From Paramicrobacterium agarici (GTDB taxonomy: Bacteria; Actinomycetota; Actinomycetes; Actinomycetales; Microbacteriaceae), in the NCBI RefSeq assembly GCF_002563955.1, contig NZ_PDJE01000001.1, positions 868,001 through 932,000 of the forward strand: a stretch of DNA of 64,000 nt, given 5' to 3'. A program made the translations under genes and the position numbers. This document shows, piece after piece, positions 1 to 8,402 of this stretch. The first letter of the stretch is position 1. Each line of letters begins with the position of its first letter. The notes beneath the pieces were generated by a model. The model saw only the letters and a program-made list of their open reading frames with translations. It was not told where the DNA came from and ran no database searches.

Positions 1-1209
1 GAACGCGTTGCCGAGGTCCGTCGAGTACTCCGCGCTGTACGGAGCGCTGGCGAGCGACTGGGCATTCGGGCTCGTCAGAGCGTTGGCCCAGACCTCGAAG
101 TTCGGCAGGTCCTTGTACGCATCGCTGTCGAGCAGCGACGTTCGCGCCGGCAGATTTCCGAGCGTGAGGCTGAACTTCTCCATCACCTCGGGGCTGAGCA
201 GATACGCGAGGAACGTTGCAGCTTCGTCTTTGTGCTTCGAGTTGGTGGGGATGAACAGGGTGCTCGAGGTGACCTGCGTAGAGTTCTCGAGCTTCGGGCT
301 CGCTGCGGGAATCGCCGTGACGCCCCAATCCAGGTCGGGAGCGACCTCAGACGCGGATGCTGCGCGCCACTCGCCATCGATGATCATCGCGACTTTTCCG
401 CTGAAGAACGAGTCTTCTGCCGAGAGATACTGACCCTCACCCGCCTTGAAATCTGCGAGGTTGTCGGCGCCGACGAGCTCGACAACGTTCTTCTGCCACC
501 AGTCGACTGCTTCAACGTTGCCGGGATCGGTCGGTGTGGGTCCGTCATCATCGCTCCACGCGCCGCCAAAAGCGAATCCCAGCGTCGTGAGGGTTGTCGT
601 CGTGTTCGCGTCGCCGATTCCGAGCTGCGTGATCTTGCCGGAGTCGTCGGTGATGGTCAGCTTCTCAATGGCATCCGCGAGCTCGTCCATCGTCGTGGGC
701 GGTTCGACGCCTGCCTCGTCGAGGAGTGTCTTGTTGTAGAGAAGCTGGAAGCTGTGAACGGCGATCGGTAATGCGTACGTTTGGCCATCGTGCTTCATCT
801 GCTCGAGGGCCGCCGGGGCGAAATCGTCGAGGTCGATGCTCTCAGACTCGATGTACTCGTCGAGCGGCGCGAGCACGCCCTTCGACGCCCACGACCCGAC
901 GTTCTCGCCGAAGTTGTCGGAGATGTCGAACGATCCGTTCGATGACGACATCGATGTGAGCTGCTTTTGCTGGTCGGGGCTGGAGACGCCCTTGACGACG
1001 ATGTCGTCTTGACTGTCGTTGAAGTCCTCAATGATCGATTCGAGCACCTCGGCTTCAGGCCCGGACCAGAGGTACGAGAATTTGATCGTCGTTGGGCCGT
1101 CGGAGTTACCTCCGCCCGAGCATCCAGCGAGGGTAAGCGCGGCGGTGGCCGCGATGGCGACCGCCCCCAAACGGCGGGAACGTGCTGTGCTGAAGAAGCT
1201 GTTCTTCAT
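1..1209 (-). CDS. ABC transporter sugar-binding lipoprotein (family 1 SBP), 3' end cut by the window
   Basis: The reading frame is open from an ATG at 1209 to the left edge (403 codons, no stop), so the C-terminus is missing. A GGAAAGG ribosome site precedes the ATG. The protein starts with a basic stretch, a hydrophobic segment and a lipobox (LTLAGC, followed by a Gly/Ser/Asn linker), so it should be a lipid-anchored extracellular binding protein. The rest is typical of MalE/UgpB-like family 1 solute-binding proteins: an N-terminal FSYLWSGPEAEVLESII-like strand-helix, ALPIAVHSFQLLYNKTLLDEAGV, and a late helix with FLAYLLSPEVMEKF. It is divergent from a GntR/UTRA repressor whose operator covers its promoter, which indicates sugar-type induction. 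Permeases are not in the window and presumably lie to the left. The ligand is unknown. Confidence 0.88.
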   Translation of the reverse strand, partial: MKNSFFSTARSRRLGAVAIAATAALTLAGCSGGGNSDGPTTIKFSYLWSGPEAEVLESIIEDFNDSQDDIVVKGVSSPDQQKQLTSMSSSNGSFDISDNFGENVGSWASKGVLAPLDEYIESESIDLDDFAPAALEQMKHDGQTYALPIAVHSFQLLYNKTLLDEAGVEPPTTMDELADAIEKLTITDDSGKITQLGIGDANTTTTLTTLGFAFGGAWSDDDGPTPTDPGNVEAVDWWQKNVVELVGADNLADFKAGEGQYLSAEDSFFSGKVAMIIDGEWRAASASEVAPDLDWGVTAIPAASPKLENSTQVTSSTLFIPTNSKHKDEAATFLAYLLSPEVMEKFSLTLGNLPARTSLLDSDAYKDLPNFEVWANALTSPNAQSLASAPYSAEYSTDLGNAF

Positions 1210-1247
1210 GATGCCCTTTCCATCATTGGCTATGGCAGGTGAGAGAG

Positions 1248-1279
1248 TGGTATATACCAATCGAAGTGGATGCTGGAAA
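1248..1279 (-). promoter_or_regulatory. Promoter of the binding-protein gene with perfect 12-bp GntR/HutC-type operator
   Basis: TGGTATATACCA at 1248-1259 is a perfect palindrome of the GTnTAnAC class bound by HutC/NagR-like GntR proteins. On the minus strand it contains a TATATA -10 element (1251-1256), with TTTCCA (1274-1279) 17 bp upstream as a -35. Binding would therefore block transcription of the leftward binding-protein gene. The palindrome is seen directly; assigning it to the adjacent repressor is inference. Confidence 0.7.
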
Positions 1280-1281
1280 TC

Positions 1282-1323
1282 TTGACACACAAGCATCGGA
1301 AACGTCAATATTGGTCATAACCA
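1282..1323 (+). promoter_or_regulatory. gntR promoter (TTGACA) and second operator
   Basis: TTGACA at 1282-1287 is a consensus -35, with an AT-rich CAATAT about 18 bp downstream. TGGTCATAACCA at 1312-1323 repeats the TGGT-N4-ACCA arms of the first operator and lies at the probable transcription start, 20 bp before the repressor start codon. This arrangement predicts autorepression. The centres of the two sites are 64 bp apart, about six helical turns. Confidence 0.55.
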
Positions 1324-1343
1324 TTTTTCGCGAAGGAGCCGAA

Positions 1344-2066
1344 TTGGCGGGGTCACCACGTCAGACGAAGCACACGCAGGTGCGTGAACACCTCGTCGAA
1401 CTGATTGCCGAAGGGCTGCAGCCTGATGAGCGGCTTCCCACAGAACGCGAGCTTGCCGAGACGCTAGGCGTCACCCGGGTCACGGTACGCAAAGCGCTCG
1501 ACGAGCTCGAGAAGGACCACCTCGTCTACCGCGTCCAGGGCGCGGGCACCTTTGTGAGCCAACAGCGCATCAGCAAGACCTTCGAGTTTCACTCGTTTTC
1601 TGAAGACATGCTGGCGCGCGACCTGACGCCCGGGTCGTCGGAGACGCAGATCTCGCTCGAGAGCGCCGGCGGCCGTGTCGGCTTCGCACTCGGGCTGAGT
1701 CCCGCTGAGCAGGTCGTGCACATCATGCGCGTACGTACCGCCGACGGTCGCCCGATGTGCCTTGAGCATTCCTACCTGCCCGCGGCGCTCGTTCCCGGAC
1801 TCGCGGAACGCTTCTCGGGGGACTCGCTTTACCGCGAGTTGCGCGATTCATACAGCATCCGGCTTGAACGTGCCGACCAGACGATTCACGCTGTCGTGCT
1901 CGAGGAGCCGACCGCTGAGCTGCTGAAGGTTCCGCCGTTCTCGCCCGCATTCAACGTGCAGCGCACCGCATACGACCAGCGCAACCGGGCGATCGAGTAC
2001 GCCGAGTCGCTGTACCGAGGCGACCGCTACTCGTACGACCTTTCCATCAACCGACTCTCAACCTGA
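1344..2066 (+). CDS. GntR family transcriptional regulator, HutC/UTRA subfamily
   Basis: A sugar-responsive repressor of about 240 residues. I place the start at TTG 1344 because GAAGGAG lies 5 bp upstream; the frame extends back to 1239, but that would run through the promoter and operators. The N-terminal winged helix-turn-helix includes LPTERELAETLGVTRVTVRK and the GAGTFV wing characteristic of GntR. The rest is a UTRA ligand-binding domain (FSEDML..., CLEHSYLPAALVPGL, RTAYDQRNRAIEYAESLYRGDRY in part), which usually binds a phosphorylated or free sugar or amino sugar. It overlaps its own control region and is followed 14 bp later by the DUF4127 gene, probably in the same transcript. It probably controls the divergent binding-protein gene. 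Confidence 0.9.
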   Translation: MAGSPRQTKHTQVREHLVELIAEGLQPDERLPTERELAETLGVTRVTVRKALDELEKDHLVYRVQGAGTFVSQQRISKTFEFHSFSEDMLARDLTPGSSETQISLESAGGRVGFALGLSPAEQVVHIMRVRTADGRPMCLEHSYLPAALVPGLAERFSGDSLYRELRDSYSIRLERADQTIHAVVLEEPTAELLKVPPFSPAFNVQRTAYDQRNRAIEYAESLYRGDRYSYDLSINRLST

Positions 2067-2080
2067 CGAGACAGGACGCT

Positions 2081-3586
2081 ATGAACTCTGACGACCGCCG
2101 AATCGCCCTGATGCCGCTCGACGATCGCCCCGTCAACGTGCTGCTGCCGCAAGATGTTGCGAACGTCGCCGGCGTTGCGCTCGATGTGCCCGATGCGTCG
2201 ATGCTGCCCCGCTACCGCGAGCAGGGGGACACGGATGCTCTCGCCGCGTGGCTGCGCGAACGGGCGGCCGACCCCAGCACAACGCATCTCGTCGTTTCGA
2301 TCGACATGCTGCTCTACGGCGGGCTCATCGCGAGCCGAACGTCGCAGGATTCGGTGCGCGAGGTCGTGGGAAGGCTCGATGTGCTGCGTGACATCAAGCG
2401 GGAGCGGCCGGAGTTGACGATCTTCGCCGTCTCGCTCGTGATGCGCGCGAGCAATTCGTACTCCAACGCCGAGGAGCCGGAGTATTGGAAGGACTACGGC
2501 AAAGATCTGCACGCGCTCGGCGGCGCGCTGCACCAGCAGCTCGACAGCGCCGACGTTGGCGATGTTGATGCATTGGCCGAGGTGCCCGATGGCGTCGTCA
2601 CCGACTACGCGTCACGTCGCGTGCGCAACCACGTTGTCAATCTCAATGCGCTGCTGCTGCGCAGTGAGGGCACGATCGACTTTCTGGCGATCACGGCCGA
2701 CGACACGGCGACGTTCGCCGCTGGCTCGGCCGAGCAGGTGTGGCTGCGGCACTGGATGCGCTTCCTGCCCGGAGCGCGTGACACGCTCATGTACCCCGGA
2801 GCCGACGAAGTGGGTGCGGCCCTCGTTGCGCGCGCGATCGCGTCGGCCGACGGCATCCGACCCCGCTTTGAGGCGCGGACCGCGCAGGAGGGCGGGTTCG
2901 AACTCGTACCGCCGTTCGAGAACCGCCCGCTTATCGAGTCAATCGAGCGACAGATCCGCGCAGCGGGTGCGGAGCGCGTCGAGTCTGGCGCCGACATCGT
3001 GCTTGTGCTGCACGCACCGGACCCGGCGCGTCACGATATGTTCCGGGGATACCCCGAGACGCCAGACGTGGATGCTGCAGAGGCGACGGTCGAGCTGGTG
3101 GGGCGCTCTCTTGATGGCGGAAGCCGCGTCGCGCTCGCCGACGTGCGGTTTCCGAACGGCGCTGACGCGGAGCTGCTGTCGCGCCTCGCCGCGGCGGGTC
3201 TGCTCGAGCGCCTTGAAGCGTTCGGCGGCTGGAACACGGCGGGCAACACGATTGGCAGCGTGGTTGCGCTCGCTGTCGCGGGAGAAGCGGGTCGTGCATC
3301 GGGAGCGTTCGACGCCGAGGCGTCGAAGCGCGCACTGTTGACGCGCCTGCTCGATGACTATGCGTACCAGACGGTGATCCGCAGCGAGAAGGGTGCCGAT
3401 CTCTTTCCCGACCGCTTCCCGCTCGCCGACGAGGCACATGTGGAGAACGCGCAGTCCGTCATTCGTGATGACATGAATCGGATGCTGCGCGACACGCTAC
3501 CGGGCGGCGACTGGTCTGTGACCTCGCTGTCGTTGCCGTGGCGCCGGAGCTTCGAGGTCGCGATCATGCTGGAGCCGCGCGTTTAG
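2081..3586 (+). CDS. DUF4127 family protein
   Basis: A 501-residue cytoplasmic protein without signal peptide or membrane segments. It opens with the family hallmark IALMPLDDRPVN and continues with DUF4127-like blocks such as VVSIDMLLYGGLIASR, VSLVMRASNSYSNAEEPEYW and FLAITADDTATFA. The biochemical function of the family is not known to me. Several conserved acidic and polar blocks suggest an enzyme rather than a structural protein. ACAGGA precedes the ATG by 7 bp. It lies 14 bp downstream of the GntR regulator and is presumably co-transcribed with it, so it probably acts on whatever sugar the divergent binding protein imports. The stop is TAG at 3584-3586. Confidence 0.85.
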   Translation: MNSDDRRIALMPLDDRPVNVLLPQDVANVAGVALDVPDASMLPRYREQGDTDALAAWLRERAADPSTTHLVVSIDMLLYGGLIASRTSQDSVREVVGRLDVLRDIKRERPELTIFAVSLVMRASNSYSNAEEPEYWKDYGKDLHALGGALHQQLDSADVGDVDALAEVPDGVVTDYASRRVRNHVVNLNALLLRSEGTIDFLAITADDTATFAAGSAEQVWLRHWMRFLPGARDTLMYPGADEVGAALVARAIASADGIRPRFEARTAQEGGFELVPPFENRPLIESIERQIRAAGAERVESGADIVLVLHAPDPARHDMFRGYPETPDVDAAEATVELVGRSLDGGSRVALADVRFPNGADAELLSRLAAAGLLERLEAFGGWNTAGNTIGSVVALAVAGEAGRASGAFDAEASKRALLTRLLDDYAYQTVIRSEKGADLFPDRFPLADEAHVENAQSVIRDDMNRMLRDTLPGGDWSVTSLSLPWRRSFEVAIMLEPRV

Positions 3587-3640
3587 AACCGTCGCCTCGT
3601 CGGTCGGGCACGCGACCGTAGAACGTGGTGGGCCGATGCC

Positions 3641-4420
3641 TTACGTCGCCGGAATCGTCAGTGGAATGTGGGACGGATACGCCCAGATTCCTCCGCGATG
3701 GGTATCTGGACGGATCACGGTGAGCCCGGCCTCTTCGGCGATCAGGGCTCCGGCCGCCCAGTCGAACTCGTAGAGATCAGTCTCGACGAAGGCGCTCGTC
3801 GAGCCGTCGGCAGCCATGCAGAGGCCGAGAGCGGCCGAGCCGACGCTGCGTACGTCTGTGAAGTTCTGCATATAGTGCGGCAGCTGGGCGAACTGCGTAG
3901 CCCGCATCTCGCTGCTGTATGAGAAGCCCGTGCCGAACAGCACGGTGCGCGCGTCGGGGTCCGGCCCGGTCAGCTCTGCCGTGCTTCCGCGCGAGACGCG
4001 CCAGGCGCCCATGCCCCGCTGCGCGTAATATTCCTGCCGCAAAACAGGGGCGTTCACTGCCCCCGCGATCCAGTGCCCCGACTTGGCCTCTTGCACCGCA
4101 ACAGACGAGCCAAAGTACGGGATGCCCGTGACGAAGTTCGACGTGCCATCGAGTGGGTCGATCGACCAGCGGTAGCGTGAAGCATCACCGCCCGTCGCGT
4201 CGAGCTCTTCGCCCGTGATGGCGTCGTCGGGGCGGCGCGCGCTGATGTAACTGCGGATTGTCTGCTCTGCGCGACGATCGACGTCAGTGACGACGTCGCC
4301 CAGCTCGCTCTTCGCCGTCACGCTGATGTGGGCGCCGACGGAGTCGTCGAGAATCAACGCTCCGGCCTGGGCGGCGCCGCGGGCGATGGTGAGTAGCTCG
4401 TCGTCGATTGATGCATCCAT
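3641..4420 (-). CDS. Inositol monophosphatase family protein
   Basis: Mg-dependent phosphatase of the IMPase/FBPase/CysQ fold, 259 residues from the ATG at 4420. That start has CGGAG 8 bp upstream and is preferred to an in-frame ATG at 4465. Metal-binding motifs are complete: GEE (E71-E72), DPLDGTSNF with D88 and D91, and EFDWAAGALIAEEAG with D220. The substrate is probably a sugar or polyol phosphate, given divergent transcription with a sugar-isomerase gene 110 bp away. True inositol monophosphatase, histidinol phosphatase and nucleotide phosphatase activities cannot be separated from sequence alone. Confidence 0.87.
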   Translation of the reverse strand: MDASIDDELLTIARGAAQAGALILDDSVGAHISVTAKSELGDVVTDVDRRAEQTIRSYISARRPDDAITGEELDATGGDASRYRWSIDPLDGTSNFVTGIPYFGSSVAVQEAKSGHWIAGAVNAPVLRQEYYAQRGMGAWRVSRGSTAELTGPDPDARTVLFGTGFSYSSEMRATQFAQLPHYMQNFTDVRSVGSAALGLCMAADGSTSAFVETDLYEFDWAAGALIAEEAGLTVIRPDTHRGGIWAYPSHIPLTIPAT

Positions 4421-4441
4421 GTGTGCTCCGTTCACAAACAA

Positions 4442-4484
4442 TGCGAGAACCTCACACGGTACCAACAGTGTGCGAGAAAATCTC
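4442..4484. promoter_or_regulatory. Repeated TGCGAGAA elements between phosphatase and isomerase genes
   Basis: TGCGAGAA occurs at 4442-4449 and 4471-4478, 29 bp apart, each followed by CTC-containing sequence. The second copy forms the small palindrome GAGAAAATCTC (4474-4484). The position, in the divergent intergenic region, fits an operator pair, but no clear -35/-10 elements are visible and the regulator is unknown. Confidence 0.3.
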
Positions 4485-4530
4485 AGCTAGGGTGGGAAAA
4501 ATGATGGGGACGTCAGAGAGGACAACACCG

Positions 4531-5427
4531 GTGGCACTGGGCATCAACACGTGCTTCGCTGTGAAGCGGTGGACGCGACCAGACGAGATACTGCACATCG
4601 TCAGAGACCAGCTCGGCCTGCAGATGTGCCAGCTCAGCGTCGACACACTGCCGTTGGCCGACCCTCGGTCGGCAGAAGCACGTACGTACGTTCGTGAGTT
4701 CGCGCGGGCGGCCGAGGTTGCGGGCGTTGAGGTGCATTCGATCTTCACCGGTCTCGCCGCATATGCGACGAACCTCCTGCTGAGCGAAGACGTTGCCGCG
4801 CGCGACGCAGCCGAAGTCTGGTACGCGAGCCTGATCGAACTCGGCGGCATCGCTGGAGCGCGCTCGGTCGGCGGGCACATTGGCGCGCTCACGATCACGA
4901 CGGCTTCAGAGCCTGCGCATCGCGCGCGTGCGCTCGATGAGCTGCGTGAGCGGATGCGGCGGCTATCGGACCGCGCCAAGGCCGAAGGGCTGTCGACGTT
5001 GCTGTTCGAGAACATGGCGGTCGAACGTGAACCGGGGTCGCTGCTCGAGGATGCTGTGGAGTGGGAACGGACGCTTTCGACAGCATCTGTTCCCTGGCAG
5101 CTGTGTCTTGACGTGGGGCACCCCGTGGCGATGGCGCCGAGTGAGGATGATGACGCACTCGCGCCCTGGCTCGCCACCCGTTGGGCCACGGACCCCATGC
5201 TGCAGCTGCAGAATTCGCGCCCTGGTGCCGACATGCACGCAGGCTTCGAAGACGCAGACCCGACGAACGGCGTGAATCCCTCTCGCGTTGCCGCGGCGCT
5301 CGCCGATGCGGGATGGCGCGAGAGCCCGCTGCTGATCGAAGTCATGCCCGCACACGAGCTGCGCGACGACGCCGTCGTGCCGATGCTGCGCCGCACTGTT
5401 GATGTCTGGGCGAAGGTGCTCGCCTGA
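4531..5427 (+). CDS. Sugar phosphate isomerase/epimerase (xylose isomerase-like TIM barrel)
   Basis: A TIM-barrel isomerase of about 298 residues (AP endonuclease family 2 fold). It begins at strand 1 (VALGINTCFAVKRW) and carries barrel motifs typical of metal-dependent sugar isomerases: LLFENMAVEREPG with the Glu, LCLDVGHPVAMA with Asp and His, DMHAGFEDADPTNGVNP, and a terminal LLIEVMPAHELRDD with Glu. I chose GTG 4531 because GAGAGGA lies about 9 bp upstream; ATG 4501 would add ten residues and is the alternative. Enzymes of this family next to a DhaK-DhaL kinase include tetrulose-phosphate isomerases of tetritol pathways, so a C4 or C5 sugar phosphate is plausible. The substrate is not shown by sequence. 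Confidence 0.82.
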   Translation: MALGINTCFAVKRWTRPDEILHIVRDQLGLQMCQLSVDTLPLADPRSAEARTYVREFARAAEVAGVEVHSIFTGLAAYATNLLLSEDVAARDAAEVWYASLIELGGIAGARSVGGHIGALTITTASEPAHRARALDELRERMRRLSDRAKAEGLSTLLFENMAVEREPGSLLEDAVEWERTLSTASVPWQLCLDVGHPVAMAPSEDDDALAPWLATRWATDPMLQLQNSRPGADMHAGFEDADPTNGVNPSRVAAALADAGWRESPLLIEVMPAHELRDDAVVPMLRRTVDVWAKVLA

Positions 5428-5479
5428 TGCCCAGTCACTGCGCTCCAGCTCGTGACACGACGGCGTCTGCATTTCACTG

Positions 5480-6301
5480 CTACGCAGCGGCCTCCGCGCG
5501 GTACGACCGTGCTGCTGACATGAGCTCTTCGACGCGCGACTGGTCGGCAGAATTCTCGAACTTGCCATCCTTCTTGAAGAACGTGCCCACGATGGCGCCG
5601 TCTGCGACGGAGAGCTGGTCGGCGACATTCTCGGCTTTCACGCCGGTGTTCACGAACACGGGAACGTCGCCTGCTGCCTGCTTCACAATCGACACCGACT
5701 GGGTGTCTGTCGGAGCGCCGGCGGTGAGGCCAGACACGCAGAGTGCATCAGGGAGAGTTGCGAACACCGTCGAACGGGCGATCGATGAGAGATCGCGGTC
5801 GGCGAGGTATGCGGCCGACTCCGGAACGATGTTGAAGAACAGCTTGACGCCGCCAGCCCCGATACGATGACGATGACGAGAAACCTCACCGACGTTGGTG
5901 TTCCACAGGCCGAAATCGCTCGCATAGACGCCCGTGAAGATCTCGCGCACGAACGCGGCATCCGTTGCGACGGCCAGATCGATCGACGCACGCGCATCCC
6001 ACAGCACGTTGACCCCGTAGGGCACCGAGAGGTCGCTGGACAGCTCGCCGATGACACGCGCCATCGTCACCGATGTGATGCGCTCGGTGTCGGTCAGATA
6101 CGGAAGGCTGAACTCGTTCGAGATCAGCACGCCGTCGACGCCGCCGCTCTGCAAGGCGTCGAGTTCGCGCTTTGCCCTGTCGACGATTGCGGCGATACCG
6201 GCGTTGGAGTCATAGCCTGGATCACCGGGCAGTGCGGAAAGATGAAGCATCCCCACAACGGGTTTCGGTGATGAGAAGACGTCGGGCAGCCAGTTGGTCA
6301 T
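5480..6301 (-). CDS. BtpA/SgcQ family protein
   Basis: A 273-residue predicted TIM-barrel protein. The family signatures are VVGMLHLSALPGDP at the N-terminus, GVDGVLISNEFSLPY, and a late VFVNTGVKAENVADQ followed by DGAIVGTFFKKDG. BtpA was linked to photosystem I biogenesis in cyanobacteria, but the SgcQ branch occurs in bacterial sugar operons without an assigned reaction. GAGGAACA lies just before the ATG at 6301. It is divergent from the DeoR repressor and shares its control region, so it probably belongs to the same carbohydrate regulon. It has no signal peptide. Confidence 0.85.
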   Translation of the reverse strand: MTNWLPDVFSSPKPVVGMLHLSALPGDPGYDSNAGIAAIVDRAKRELDALQSGGVDGVLISNEFSLPYLTDTERITSVTMARVIGELSSDLSVPYGVNVLWDARASIDLAVATDAAFVREIFTGVYASDFGLWNTNVGEVSRHRHRIGAGGVKLFFNIVPESAAYLADRDLSSIARSTVFATLPDALCVSGLTAGAPTDTQSVSIVKQAAGDVPVFVNTGVKAENVADQLSVADGAIVGTFFKKDGKFENSADQSRVEELMSAARSYRAEAAA

Positions 6302-6340
6302 TGTTCCTCGTTTCAGCTCTGACGCAGAGGTGATGGTATG

Positions 6341-6380
6341 AATTCACAAGAGCCTAACCATAAGTGAACAATTAACACAA
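6341..6380. promoter_or_regulatory. Candidate DeoR operator region between btpA-like and deoR-like genes
   Basis: This AT-rich stretch carries AATTCACA (6341-6348) and GTGAACAATTAACAC (6364-6378). The reverse complement of the latter, GTGTTAATTGTTCAC, shares TTAATTGTT with the element upstream of the ABC operon at 7216-7224. Reuse of one motif in both control regions flanking the DeoR gene supports an operator. It could serve the leftward gene, the regulator or both. Confidence 0.45.
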
Positions 6381-6416
6381 GAGAGATCCCCATCGGGGTG
6401 AGAAGGGACGGATGCT

Positions 6417-7196
6417 ATGGCGATGGAAGCGCACGAGCGTCGCGCACGCGTCGAGCAGCGGGTGCTCGCTGACGGAGAGGCGGAGTTCAGAACGCTCGCC
6501 CTGGAGTTCGATGTGTCTGAGATGACGATCAGGCGAGACATCGAGCTGCTCGAAGAGAAGGGCAGCGTGCGCCGTGTCGTCGGCGGCGCCATCGCCTCGC
6601 GGGGAAAGGCGTCAGAGCCGACGTTCACCTCGCGTGCGCTGATGGGCGCACGCGAGAAGGCGCACATCGCAGCGGCGGCGGTGGAACTGCTGAAGCCGGG
6701 TGAGACCGTCGCGCTCGACAGCGGCAGCACGGTGCTGGCCGTCGCTCGCGCGATCAGGGGGCGCGGTCTCGGCCTCACGATCATCACGCCGAGCATCCTT
6801 GTCGCTCTTGAGCTTCATGATGAACCGAATACGAAAATCGTGATGACCGGGGGAATGGTTCGCCCGGGTGAGCTCAGTCTCATCGGGACGCCGTCTGTGG
6901 CGTCGTTCGCCCAGTACAACTGCGACGTCTTCGTCATGGGCGTCGCCGGCGTTGATGGCAAGCGGGGGCTCTCCGACTACAACGGTGAAGAAGGCGCCGT
7001 GAAGAAGGCGGCGATGCAGACGGCCGACCGCGTCATCGTCGTTGCCGACGCCTCGAAGCTCGGCCGTGTGCAGCTGATGAACGTCGCAAGCCCTGGCGAG
7101 ATCACAGCGCTTGTCACAGACGGGGACGCCGAGCACCCCGCACTCGCGGGATTCCGCGCTGCTGGCGTTGCCGTCGAGTGCGTGCCCGCGCGCTGA
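6417..7196 (+). CDS. DeoR/GlpR family transcriptional regulator
   Basis: A 259-residue repressor. The N-terminal DeoR helix-turn-helix includes TLALEFDVSEMTIRRDIELL with the diagnostic MTIRRD. The C-terminal sensor domain has the sugar-phosphate isomerase-like (DeoRC) fold: VALDSGSTVLAVARAI, LTIITPSILVA, MTGGMVRPGELSLIG, and DASKLGRV near the end. Such proteins usually respond to phosphorylated sugars made by the pathway they control. It lies between the divergent BtpA-like gene and the ABC importer operon, with matching AT-rich motifs on both sides, so it is the likely local repressor. The inducer is unknown. Confidence 0.9.
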   Translation: MAMEAHERRARVEQRVLADGEAEFRTLALEFDVSEMTIRRDIELLEEKGSVRRVVGGAIASRGKASEPTFTSRALMGAREKAHIAAAAVELLKPGETVALDSGSTVLAVARAIRGRGLGLTIITPSILVALELHDEPNTKIVMTGGMVRPGELSLIGTPSVASFAQYNCDVFVMGVAGVDGKRGLSDYNGEEGAVKKAAMQTADRVIVVADASKLGRVQLMNVASPGEITALVTDGDAEHPALAGFRAAGVAVECVPAR

Positions 7197-7215
7197 CGGC
7201 AGGCGCTGGCGTTAC

Positions 7216-7278
7216 TTAATTGTTGTTAATTCACATAGCGGCGTCACATTGACAAATTGCCACAGATGCATTTAGGTT
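7216..7278 (+). promoter_or_regulatory. Promoter and candidate DeoR operator of the ABC importer/kinase operon
   Basis: TTAATTGTT (7216-7224) followed by GTTAATTCAC (7225-7234) repeats the motif seen upstream of the DeoR gene. TTGACA at 7249-7254 with TAGGTT at 7273-7278 (18-bp spacing) forms a good sigma-70-like promoter 65 bp before the first gene. The operator-like repeats lie immediately upstream of the -35 box. Confidence 0.55.
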
Positions 7279-7343
7279 CCTGGAAGGGTGTCATTTAATC
7301 CCGTCATCGACCCGCGATGAGGGAATATCACAAAGGAGTGCAC

Positions 7344-8384
7344 ATGCATCGCAAACTTACCTCGGGCCTCGCGCTCGGGGCCGTCGCCCTTCTCGCTCTC
7401 ACCGGCTGCGGAACCGTCGGTGGTGGCGGAGGAGGTGGAGCTGACGACGGCGAAGCGCTATCGCCCGAAGATATGACGATGGTCACCGTCGTCAAGATCA
7501 CCGGCGTTGGCTGGTTCGACCGCATGGAAATCGGCGTCAACGAGTTCGCAGACGAAACGGGAATCGACGCTCGCCAGGAGGGCGCTGACGACGCGAGCCC
7601 TGAGAAGCAGGTTCAGATCATTCAGGACCTCATCCCGCAGGCCCCGACGGCGATCACCGTCGTTCCGAACTCGCCGAAGGCCCTCGAGACGGTTCTTGAG
7701 CAGGCACGCGATCAGGGGATCATCGTCGTCACCCACGAGGCCGCGGGAATCGAGAACGCAGACATCGACATCGAGGCGTTCGACAACAAGGCGTACGGTG
7801 CGCAAATCATCGACAGCCTTGCCCAGTGCATGGGCGAAGAAGGGCAGTACGTCTCGTTCGTCGGTGGTCTGACGGCGAAGACCCACATGGAATGGGTCGG
7901 CGGAGCTCTCGAGCGGCAGGAAGCCGAGTACCCCGACATGGAGCGCGTCGAGGACCCGATTGAGAGCAAAGAAGACGAGAACGTCGCCTACCAGCGCGCG
8001 AAGGAATTGCTTGCGAAGTACCCCGACCTCAAGGGCTTCCAGGGCTCGGCTGGGACCGACGTCGCCGGCATCGCCCGTGCGGTGCAGGAGGCGGGCCTCG
8101 AAGACAGCGTCTGCGTGATGGGCACCAGCATCCCGTCTGTCGCCAAGAAGTACCTCGAGGATGGTTCGATCGACAAGGCGTTCTTCTGGGATCCGGCACT
8201 CGCAGGCAAGGCGCAGCTGAAGATCGCCGAGCTGCTGGCCAGCGGCAAAAAGATCGAAGAGGGAACCGATCTCGGCATAGACGGCTACGAGTCGCTGACG
8301 AAGCTCGATGGCTTCGACAACGTGTACGTCGGAGATGCCGCGATCGAAGTCGACGCCGATAACGTCGACGACTTCGACTTCTGA
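7344..8384 (+). CDS. Sugar ABC transporter substrate-binding lipoprotein, RbsB/RhaS/LsrB type
   Basis: First gene of the operon, about 346 residues from ATG 7344 (AAAGGAG 7 bp upstream). The signal peptide has a lipobox (LALTGC), followed by a Gly-rich linker. The periplasmic-binding-protein type 1 fold shows VVKITGVGWFDRMEIGV, ITVVPNSPKALETVLEQA, VVTHEA, and FFWDPALAGKAQLKIA. The WDP...G element is typical of RhaS and AI-2-binding LsrB proteins. It delivers a monosaccharide or small polyol to the two permeases encoded downstream. A strong hairpin follows its stop codon, which fits the common excess of binding protein over membrane components. Confidence 0.92.
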   Translation: MHRKLTSGLALGAVALLALTGCGTVGGGGGGGADDGEALSPEDMTMVTVVKITGVGWFDRMEIGVNEFADETGIDARQEGADDASPEKQVQIIQDLIPQAPTAITVVPNSPKALETVLEQARDQGIIVVTHEAAGIENADIDIEAFDNKAYGAQIIDSLAQCMGEEGQYVSFVGGLTAKTHMEWVGGALERQEAEYPDMERVEDPIESKEDENVAYQRAKELLAKYPDLKGFQGSAGTDVAGIARAVQEAGLEDSVCVMGTSIPSVAKKYLEDGSIDKAFFWDPALAGKAQLKIAELLASGKKIEEGTDLGIDGYESLTKLDGFDNVYVGDAAIEVDADNVDDFDF

Positions 8385-8402
8385 TCCTTTTCATCCCAGG
8401 CT

